A DNA stretch of 64,000 nt from Microbacterium enclense (GTDB lineage: Bacteria > Actinomycetota > Actinomycetes > Actinomycetales > Microbacteriaceae). The number at the start of each line of letters is the position of its first letter. Within the stretch, counting starts at the first letter, position 1. The stretch spans positions 250,926 to 314,925 of the forward strand of contig NZ_KQ758469.1 in assembly GCF_001456955.1 (NCBI RefSeq), in the 5' to 3' direction. The notes under the pieces were generated by a model that worked only from the letters and a program-made list of their open reading frames with translations, made no database searches and had not been told where the DNA came from. Both the position numbers and the translations under genes were made by a program. Shown piece after piece: positions 1 to 6,570 of this stretch.

Positions 1-1027
1 GGCCCGCGGCGCCCGCGGAGACGCGCCCCTCCTCGCGCGCACGGTCGAGAGCGGCGGCGAAGCGACGGCGTCGCCAGAAGAGGGCGGCGATGATCAGCAC
101 GACCCCGAGCAGCACGAGCGCCTGGGGCACGGGGAACGCCCACGACGACGCCGGCGCGGACTGCGCCGCGACCTCGACGGGGTCGCCGCCGAGATCGACC
201 GCCGTGGGGGCGACATCGATGGAGCCCGGCACGAAGACCGTGGGCCACACGTCGGCGACCGCGACCGTGAACGCGCGTGATTCGCCGGGGAGGAGTTCTT
301 GACGCGGGGCGCCCTCCGCGGGGAACGCCGCCGACCCGGTGCCGATCGCCGCCGTGCCGGTGACGACGAGGCTGGCGTTGCCGGTGTTCTCGACCGTGAA
401 GGTGCTCTGCACGGATCCGGGACGGAACGGGTTCCACGACATGTCGTACGCCGTGCCGACGCCCGAGATGACGTACGACGGCACGATGTCGCCCGTCACG
501 CGCGTCATGATCCGGAAGCCCACGCGGCTCTCGACCCCCACCTGCGAGCCGTCGGCGTCGGTTCCCGCCGAGGTGACGGATGCCGCGATGCCCGCCGCGT
601 GATCGCCGGGGATCGCGTCCTCGGGCACGGTGGTCGTGAAGGGAACCACGACCGTTCCGTTGGGGCCGACCGTGACCGTGTCGGGCAGGTCGATCCACAG
701 ACCCGCGTCGACCGATTCCTGATCGGACGGCAGCATGTTGAAGCGACCGGTGTCGGTGTAGTAGCCGTCGGCCGCCGAGAGGGCGAAGGTCACCTCGGTG
801 CGGCTGAGGTTGCGCACGGCGAAGAAGTCGGAGCGCGAGGTCCCGGGATCCAGCTCCTGCTGGATGACGCCGCGCTTGTCCGGCCCGGACTCGTCAGCGG
901 GTGTCACCGACCAGGTGATGTCCGCGTCGGACGCGGCATGCGCCGCGGGGACGCCGAGCAGCACGGAGGCGAACAGGACCGCGAGCGCGGTCACCACCCT
1001 CGTCACGAGGGAGCGTGTCGTGGACAT
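1..1027 (-). CDS. Membrane-anchored surface protein, DUF916-like (partial, runs off left edge)
   Basis: The gene starts at an ATG at 1027 and is still open at position 1, so the C-terminal end is missing; 342 codons are visible. The protein has an N-terminal signal peptide (hydrophobic stretch ending in VPAAHAA), then about 270 residues of beta-rich, Ig-like sequence, then one transmembrane segment around residues 304-320 (VLLGVVLIIAALFW) followed by an Arg-rich cytoplasmic tail (RRRRF). This layout fits the DUF916-type partners of WxL surface proteins, which sit on the outer face of the membrane and bind peptidoglycan-associated WxL proteins. It lies 110 bp downstream of the WxL-like gene on the same strand, with a strong hairpin in between, so it is probably the second gene of that unit at reduced expression. 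The family assignment rests on layout and neighbour, not on a catalytic motif. Confidence 0.7.
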   Translation of the reverse strand, partial: MSTTRSLVTRVVTALAVLFASVLLGVPAAHAASDADITWSVTPADESGPDKRGVIQQELDPGTSRSDFFAVRNLSRTEVTFALSAADGYYTDTGRFNMLPSDQESVDAGLWIDLPDTVTVGPNGTVVVPFTTTVPEDAIPGDHAAGIAASVTSAGTDADGSQVGVESRVGFRIMTRVTGDIVPSYVISGVGTAYDMSWNPFRPGSVQSTFTVENTGNASLVVTGTAAIGTGSAAFPAEGAPRQELLPGESRAFTVAVADVWPTVFVPGSIDVAPTAVDLGGDPVEVAAQSAPASSWAFPVPQALVLLGVVLIIAALFWRRRRFAAALDRAREEGRVSAGAAG

Positions 1028-1088
1028 GACGGTGCATCACCATCCCGGATCTTCGTCGATCGCGTCGACGGGGGGCTTTCGGACGAAG

Positions 1089-1125
1089 GCGAGGGCCGGG
1101 TCCCTCTTCAGGACCCGGCCCTCGC
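1089..1125 (-). terminator. Strong hairpin between WxL-like and DUF916-like genes
   Basis: There is a perfect 15-bp inverted repeat (1089-1103 with 1111-1125) around a 7-nt loop, starting 13 bp after the stop of the 1138-1794 gene. It has no clear T-run, so it may be a partial terminator or attenuator that lowers expression of the downstream DUF916-like gene. Confidence 0.7.
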
Positions 1126-1137
1126 GGTACTCCGAGC

Positions 1138-1794
1138 TTACGGCTGGCCGGCGTCGATCGCGTCTTCGAAGAGCGACAGGGTCAGCTTCGAGCTGTAGGC
1201 GCCCGGGGTGACATCGGCACCGGTCTTGAGCACGAGGGCGGCGTTGGCGGTCCACGACGTCTCGCCCTCGGCCTTCACGGCCGCCGACTCGAATGCCGCG
1301 TACAGCAGCTCCTTGTCGACCAGGCCGACCGCGTTGGCGCCGGTGTCCTCTGCGGTGTCGACCTTGTCACCCTCGAGAACGAGACCGGTCTCGCCCTCGT
1401 CGACGAGGTTCGGGGTCCAGCCGAGGTTGGCGGCGGGGATGCTCGCACCGTTGGGGCCCGAGAAGGCCGAGGCCTGGCCGACGACGTACCAGAAGTGGTC
1501 CGCCGGGATGTCTTCGAGGTCACGGGTGTCGGTGACGGTCACGGTGGGGAGAGTGCCGTCGAACTGGCGGACCTCGGGGTTGCCCGAGGCGCTCTCGGTC
1601 AGGGTCGACGACGTGCCCGCCACCGTGAGGCTCAGGCTGCCGGGGCCATCGACCGGTGCGATCTGGACGTTGACGTCGACGTTCTGGTCGTCGCCGACCT
1701 CGGCGGCGACGGCCGCGCCGGCCGTGCCGACGAGCACCAGACCACCGAGGGTGGCAGCCGCGATACGAGCAGCTGCGCCGTGAGAGAACTTCAT
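1138..1794 (-). CDS. Secreted WxL-like surface protein
   Basis: This 218-residue secreted protein has a signal peptide (hydrophobic core LGGLVLVGTAGAAVAA, cleavage near residue 31) and a compact beta-rich body. The body contains a VTVTDTRDL stretch followed by WYVVGQASAF, which resembles the conserved 'DtR...W.v.aq.s.F' core of WxL domains that attach non-covalently to the cell wall. There is no transmembrane anchor and no sortase motif. The start is the ATG at 1794, preceded by a GGAG-type ribosome binding site. The DUF916-like gene follows. A promoter with a LacI-type operator lies 110-140 bp upstream, matching those of the two GH43 genes, so it is probably co-regulated with them. The fold call is moderate; the gene itself is clear. 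Confidence 0.7.
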   Translation of the reverse strand: MKFSHGAAARIAAATLGGLVLVGTAGAAVAAEVGDDQNVDVNVQIAPVDGPGSLSLTVAGTSSTLTESASGNPEVRQFDGTLPTVTVTDTRDLEDIPADHFWYVVGQASAFSGPNGASIPAANLGWTPNLVDEGETGLVLEGDKVDTAEDTGANAVGLVDKELLYAAFESAAVKAEGETSWTANAALVLKTGADVTPGAYSSKLTLSLFEDAIDAGQP

Positions 1795-1906
1795 TGTGTA
1801 CTCCGTTTCTTCGTATGACACCGACGTCGTACGAGTAGCGAGATCACCGGACGCTCCGGTAGATGGGGGGAGGCGGGGAGCCGGGTTCTCCCCGCCGTGC
1901 ATTGAA

Positions 1907-1936
1907 GATGTTAGCGGGAACAGTTTCCGATAACAA
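1907..1936 (-). promoter_or_regulatory. Promoter with LacI-type operator, WxL-like gene
   Basis: Read on the minus strand, a -35 box TTGTTA (1931-1936) and a -10 box TAACAT (1908-1913) are separated by exactly 17 bp. The -10 lies inside an 18-bp imperfect palindrome at 1907-1924 (plus strand GATGTTAGCGGGAACAGT) that resembles AATGTTAGCGCTAACATT. A weaker second half-match overlaps the -35. Confidence 0.65.
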
Positions 1937-2031
1937 GAGTTTGGGTCGTGGATTGTCGAGCGGCGTCCTCGACTGGCCCGATCGCGCCGGAACGCGGCCG
2001 ATCGACGACTCCGGGACACGCTGACGGGCGA

Positions 2032-2067
2032 CCGGCGCCCGCGGCGCGCCGCGCCGCCGCGGGCCGG
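2032..2067 (-). terminator. GC-rich hairpin downstream of first GH43 gene
   Basis: A long GC-only inverted repeat (CCGG...CCCGCGGCG against its complement with a 2-nt bulge) lies 45-80 bp past the stop codon at 2112. It is a plausible terminator without a T-run. Apart from this and the promoter at 1907-1936, the 1795-2111 gap shows no gene. Confidence 0.4.
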
Positions 2068-2111
2068 CACGAGACCCGGAGGCATCCGGATCCCGCGCCG
2101 ACCTCGCAGCG

Positions 2112-5096
2112 TCAGCCGCAGCGGCCCTGCGGAGTCGCCACGGTGAACGACGTGGCGCCGTCCTTCGTGCCGCTGACGACGGCGTCGACCGACAGCGAGC
2201 CGGCCTCGACCGTCTGCGCGCGCGTCGAGAAGGTCGTCGACATGGTCTTGCCCGCGGCGACGGTCATCTTCTTGCTGCCGTAGGCACCGGCGACCGTGAC
2301 GTCGGCCGACACGGTGTCCGCGTTGGTCAGGGTGACGAACTGCACCACCTTGCCGGCCACGCAGCGGTTCGCGACGGTCGCGGAGAGGTCGAGACCGAGG
2401 GTCACCGCCTGCGACGTCGACGCGGTCACGCGATTGTCGGCGTAGCCGTCGTAGCGAGCCGTCACCGAACGGACCGTGGCGGGGACCTCGACCGACGCGA
2501 TGCGCTTGTCGAGCTTCACCGTCTGCGTCCAGCCCTCGCCCGTGAAGGTCACGGTGCCCGCGACGTCGCCGCGGTCGGCGGCCTCCACGGTGGCCGTGGC
2601 CGTGCGGCCCTGGTTGGTGAGCGTCGTGGTCGACGAGACCGCCTTTACCGAGCTCCACTCGCGCATGGCGGTGAGCACCGACTGGCTGACGCTCACGAAC
2701 GACCCGTGGCGCGGGCTCGCGGGCAGGCCGCCGACCGGGCGCACGTTCCAGTCCGCGCGGCGCGAGAGGCGGTCGCTCTGCGTGCTGCTGGCGATCTGAC
2801 CGCCGGTGGTGACGAAGGCGCGGTATCCGCCGGCTCCGAAGTTGTCGACGAGGAAGGCGTAGCCGTCTCCGCCGGTGTTGTTCGGGTCGCCCTCGTTGAG
2901 CTTGACGATCTGCGGCCCCTCGCCCTGCTGGCCCGTCTCGAGCGCCGTCATGTTGGTGTCGGTCAGCTGCCAGGTCTTCTCGGGGTCGGCGTTCCAGTTC
3001 GAACGCGTCGTCGGAGCGGTCAGCACCTTCGAGCGCTCGAGGAAGATGTCCTTGCCCGCCTCGAGACCGTCGGCCGCGCCACCCTCTTCGTTCTTGGTGA
3101 AGCGGTAGTAGTAGTCGCCGATCTTCTGCACGGTCGAGTCGATGCGCGCGTAGCCGGTGTTCTGCCACTCGGTGGGCGGGTAGGTGAACGTCTTGAAGTC
3201 GCGCGTGAGCACGTAGAAGACGCGGGCGTGGAGGTTGTTGCTGTTGGTGTGCGACGCGTCGGCGTACAGACGCGACGAGAAGTGCACCACGTACGACTGC
3301 AGCGCGTCATCCCAGTACGCCTCGGGCGCCCACGTCATACCGGCCTCGGGCTGGTTGATCGTGATGCCCTCGTTCGCGCCATTCGTGCGGCTCCACTTCA
3401 CGAGGTCGGTGGATTCCCAGACCTCGATCTTGAGCGAGCCGTTCGACTGCGCCGGGCCCCAGCCCGTGCCGCAGCTGATGCAGAGGTCGGTGGCGACCAT
3501 GTAGTACTTGTCGCCGTCCTTCGACCGCAGGATGTAGGGGTCGCGCAGACCCTTGGTGTCGGTCGTCGAGGTGATGACGGGCGCGCCGCCGTTCACGGGC
3601 GAGAACGAGAAGAAGTCGTTGCCGTTCGTCGCGGCCTGGTAGATCTTCTCGTCGCTGTCGGACTTGAAGTACGCCGCCGCGTAGCCGGCATCCGGAGCCC
3701 AGCGGCCCTTCTCGGCGACGGTGACGTCGAACGTCTTCTGGGCGGACTGCCCGTTCAGGGTGGCCGTCGCGGTCAGGGTGACCTTCGCGTCACCGGCACC
3801 GTACGCCGGGCGTGCGACCAGGCCGCCGCCGCGGAACGGGTCGGCGGCGCCGACCGCCGGTGCCGTGTAACCGGCATCGGTCGAGGTGACCAGCGCCGGG
3901 TTCGACGAGGTCCAGGTGATGGCGGCGCCGTTGACGGCACCCTTGGTCGCCAGCGGCAGGTTCTCGGTCGTGCGGGATGCCAGCGAGATGGCATCCAGGT
4001 CGGTGGAGACGTTCGGGGCGATGACGGTGACGTCGAAGGTCAGCACGCCGAGCGAGCTCGTCGCCGTGAGGGTGACCGGCGTGTTCGACGTGATGGAGCG
4101 CGAGACGACGCCGGTGGTCGACACCACGGCCGGGTCGGACGAGGCCCACGACAGGGCGACGCCGTTCACCGACGCGGCGAGGTTGAGGTTGCTCGAGACG
4201 TTGTCGAGCGACGTGTTCGCGCGCAGCATGGTCGCCGCCACGTCGCCGCGCAGCAGCGCGGCGGTCGTCGACGACTTCTGCGACGACGTGGGCATGCTCG
4301 CCCCGACCTGGTCGGCGGTGAGCGCGGCATCCCAGACCTTGACGTCGCTGACGTCGGCCCGCAGCAGCGTGTCGCCCTGGTAGAGCGAACGGCCGAGGTA
4401 GCCGAGGACGTTGCCCGAGGGGATGATCGAGCTGAGCGAGTTGGCGTGCGTCAGGGTCGAGATGACGCTGCCGTCGCGGTACAGCGTGAGCGTGTTGCCC
4501 GAGCCGACCATGGTCAGCGTCGTGAAGCCGGGGTTGAGCCCGCCGCCGGCCGGCATGCGGCTCTCGCCGTTGCTGCTGCCGCTCTTGACGCGGATGGCCG
4601 CGAGCACCTGGTCGGTGTAGCCGCCCTGCGCCGAACGGGGGCTGAGGAAGATGTGGTTGCCGAGCTGCGTGGTGTTCCACGGGCCGACGCCGTCGCCGAT
4701 CACCCATCCGAAGCTGTTGGCCGCGGCGGAGGCCGCGACGGTGTACTCGACCGTGAAGTCGTTGTCGGTGCCGGTGATGAGTCCCTTGGGGAGGGCGGCG
4801 TACCCGTCCGCCTTGAAGCGCAGCACGGCGTCGCCCGCGGCGTCGGCGAACGAGGCGTCGGTGAAGCCGGTCAGCGACGCGTTACGACCGTTGCCGGAGA
4901 CGTCGAGGAGCGAGGTGCCGGAGTGCGACATGTCGTAGTGCGCGGTGGGGGCCGGCACATCGGCGGCGTACGCGGCCGGGGCGACGAGGCTCAGCGTCGA
5001 GGCGACGAGCACGCCGGTCAGCGATGCGGTGAGGGCCTTCGCCGCGCGACGCGGTCGCGCGGTTCCGGGTGGACGGGTGGCCGATGATCTCATCAT
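2112..5096 (-). CDS. Secreted multidomain GH43 glycoside hydrolase (LamG + Ig-like + GH43)
   Basis: This 994-residue secreted enzyme probably cleaves arabinose- or galactose-containing plant polysaccharide; the family is clear, the exact bond is not. Visible order: signal peptide (residues 1-40, ending AAYAA), a LamG-type lectin domain (about 45-215), two Ig-like (BIG) repeats with the 'W.SS.P.VV' pattern, the GH43 five-blade propeller (about 440-760), another Ig-like region, and a C-terminal two-cysteine domain. The catalytic base lies in LRDPYI and the candidate acid in EGPQI; MTWAPEAYWD is also typical of the family. The ATG at 5096 is the first of two tandem ATG codons, preceded by GAAAGG. 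The C-terminal domain recurs in the GH43 proteins at 6571-9519 and 21930-24779. A LacI gene lies directly upstream on the same strand, with an operator in the gap. Confidence 0.88.
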   Translation of the reverse strand: MMRSSATRPPGTARPRRAAKALTASLTGVLVASTLSLVAPAAYAADVPAPTAHYDMSHSGTSLLDVSGNGRNASLTGFTDASFADAAGDAVLRFKADGYAALPKGLITGTDNDFTVEYTVAASAAANSFGWVIGDGVGPWNTTQLGNHIFLSPRSAQGGYTDQVLAAIRVKSGSSNGESRMPAGGGLNPGFTTLTMVGSGNTLTLYRDGSVISTLTHANSLSSIIPSGNVLGYLGRSLYQGDTLLRADVSDVKVWDAALTADQVGASMPTSSQKSSTTAALLRGDVAATMLRANTSLDNVSSNLNLAASVNGVALSWASSDPAVVSTTGVVSRSITSNTPVTLTATSSLGVLTFDVTVIAPNVSTDLDAISLASRTTENLPLATKGAVNGAAITWTSSNPALVTSTDAGYTAPAVGAADPFRGGGLVARPAYGAGDAKVTLTATATLNGQSAQKTFDVTVAEKGRWAPDAGYAAAYFKSDSDEKIYQAATNGNDFFSFSPVNGGAPVITSTTDTKGLRDPYILRSKDGDKYYMVATDLCISCGTGWGPAQSNGSLKIEVWESTDLVKWSRTNGANEGITINQPEAGMTWAPEAYWDDALQSYVVHFSSRLYADASHTNSNNLHARVFYVLTRDFKTFTYPPTEWQNTGYARIDSTVQKIGDYYYRFTKNEEGGAADGLEAGKDIFLERSKVLTAPTTRSNWNADPEKTWQLTDTNMTALETGQQGEGPQIVKLNEGDPNNTGGDGYAFLVDNFGAGGYRAFVTTGGQIASSTQSDRLSRRADWNVRPVGGLPASPRHGSFVSVSQSVLTAMREWSSVKAVSSTTTLTNQGRTATATVEAADRGDVAGTVTFTGEGWTQTVKLDKRIASVEVPATVRSVTARYDGYADNRVTASTSQAVTLGLDLSATVANRCVAGKVVQFVTLTNADTVSADVTVAGAYGSKKMTVAAGKTMSTTFSTRAQTVEAGSLSVDAVVSGTKDGATSFTVATPQGRCG

Positions 5097-5265
5097 CGAG
5101 ACCTTTCTCTGGGTTGGGGGCAGAACGCAAAGGAGAGGCGAGTTGTCGAGGGCGGGTGGGACGGCACAGCGCCGCCTCGGCGAAGAGAGGGGGTCTCCAC
5201 TCAGGTCGGGTCCGAGGGCGGTTGGCAACGGCGCCACCCCAGGGACGGACACCGATGTCCAGATG

Positions 5266-5295
5266 AACGTTAGCGGTAACTGTTGACGTAGACAA
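5266..5295 (-). promoter_or_regulatory. Promoter with LacI-type operator, first GH43 gene
   Basis: On the minus strand a -35 box TTGTCT (5290-5295) and a -10 box TAACGT (5267-5272) are 17 bp apart. The -10 lies inside an 18-bp operator-like box, AACGTTAGCGGTAACTGT (5266-5283). A second box, TGTTGACGTAGACA (5281-5294), overlaps the -35; it differs at two positions from the perfect palindrome before the third GH43 gene (21850-21863). Confidence 0.7.
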
Positions 5296-5383
5296 CGTCG
5301 TCTCGCCAGGGACCGTTTCCGCCGCCCGCAAGGCGTCCCCCGGCCGGACGCCGCGGCACCGATGTCTCGCGATCGGCGACGCC

Positions 5384-6415
5384 TCAGGACGGCACCGCCG
5401 CGGTCGACTCCCGCACGATGAGCGAGGGTCGCACGAGCGAGTGACTGAGGTCGTCGCTGCCGTTGATCGCCGCCACGATGCATTCCAGCGCGCGTTCCCC
5501 GAGGGCATCGAAGTCCTGCCGCACGGTGGTCAGCGGCGGCGAGAAGTGCTTCGCCTCCGAGAGGTCGTCGAATCCGACGACGCTGATGTCCTCGGGCACC
5601 CGGATGCCGCGTTCGGCCAGACCGTGGATGACGCCGAGCGCGATCTGATCGTTGGCGGCGAACACCGCGGTGACGTCGCCCCACTCGGCGGTGGAGGCGT
5701 ACTGGTAGCCGGAATCCGAGGTCCACTCGCCCACCACCGCCGTCCCCCGCACGCCGGACGCGTCGCGCAGGGTGTCCTGCCACGCCTGCTGGCGTTCGCG
5801 GGCGTCGAGCCAGTCCTGGGGTCCGGCGAGGTGCACGAGCGAGACGTGACCGAGGCCGAGCAGGTGCTCCACCGCGAGGCGGGCTCCTTCGCGCTGGTCG
5901 ACGCCGACCGTGTGCCACATGGCATCCGCTTCCGACTTGATGACGACGACGGGCAGCCCGGTCGGCTGCTCGCGCAGGGCGTCGAGCGACGACGCGCGCG
6001 GGGCGATGACGCAGAGGGCGTCGATGCCCTGCGTCGCCAGCTCCATCACCCCCGAGCGGATCTGCGCGTCACCGTCGTCGATGCCGAAGGCGCTCACCGC
6101 GTATCCCGCCGTCCGGGCGGCCTGCTCCAGTGCGCGGAGGGTGTTGTTGGGCCCGTTCTCGATGGGCGCGTCGACGAGCACGCCGATGCGTCGACCCGTG
6201 CGGGTGGCCAGTGCGTGGGCGATGTTGTTGCGCGTGTAGTTGAGCTCCTCGATGGCGTTCAGCACCCGGTCCCGCGTGGCGTCGCGGATGTTCGGCTGAT
6301 CGTTCAGCACCCGCGAGACCGTCATGTGCGAGACCCCGGCCTGGCGGGCGACGTCGTAGACGCTCGGCCTGCGCCATCGGCGTTTCGAGCGCCCGCGGTC
6401 GGAAGACTCCGGCAT
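5384..6415 (-). CDS. LacI-family transcriptional regulator
   Basis: This is a 343-residue DNA-binding regulator of normal LacI-family length. An N-terminal helix-turn-helix (SVYDVARQAGVSHMTVSRVL, about residues 18-37) and hinge helix (NNIAHALATRTG) are followed by a periplasmic-binding-protein-like sugar sensor domain (IGVLVDAPIENGP... through FAANDQIALGVI and VVGFDDL). It sits between the two GH43 genes on the same strand. Both of their promoters, and that of the WxL-like gene, contain a matching LacI-type palindrome overlapping the -10 box, which suggests repression relieved by a sugar released by these enzymes. No such box was found in front of its own start. The start is the ATG at 6415 with a weak AG-rich ribosome site (GACAGAAAAG). 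Confidence 0.93.
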   Translation of the reverse strand: MPESSDRGRSKRRWRRPSVYDVARQAGVSHMTVSRVLNDQPNIRDATRDRVLNAIEELNYTRNNIAHALATRTGRRIGVLVDAPIENGPNNTLRALEQAARTAGYAVSAFGIDDGDAQIRSGVMELATQGIDALCVIAPRASSLDALREQPTGLPVVVIKSEADAMWHTVGVDQREGARLAVEHLLGLGHVSLVHLAGPQDWLDARERQQAWQDTLRDASGVRGTAVVGEWTSDSGYQYASTAEWGDVTAVFAANDQIALGVIHGLAERGIRVPEDISVVGFDDLSEAKHFSPPLTTVRQDFDALGERALECIVAAINGSDDLSHSLVRPSLIVRESTAAVPS

Positions 6416-6520
6416 TGCTTTTCTGTCCCGTCTGGCGTGACGCCGTGGATGACGACGCCGCGGACCGAGTCCCCCGGCGGTCTGTGGCGAAAGAGGGGTG
6501 GATGCCGCAGACCCGGTGGC

Positions 6521-6554
6521 CCGGGTGGGGAGGGACGCATCCCTCCCCACCCGG
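6521..6554 (-). terminator. Rho-independent-type hairpin after second GH43 gene
   Basis: A perfect 15-bp stem (6521-6535 with 6540-6554) with a 4-nt loop CGCA begins 17 bp after the stop of the 6571-9519 gene. It separates that gene from the lacI-type gene. No T-run follows on the minus strand. Confidence 0.75.
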
Positions 6555-6570
6555 TCTCACCCGGGACCGC

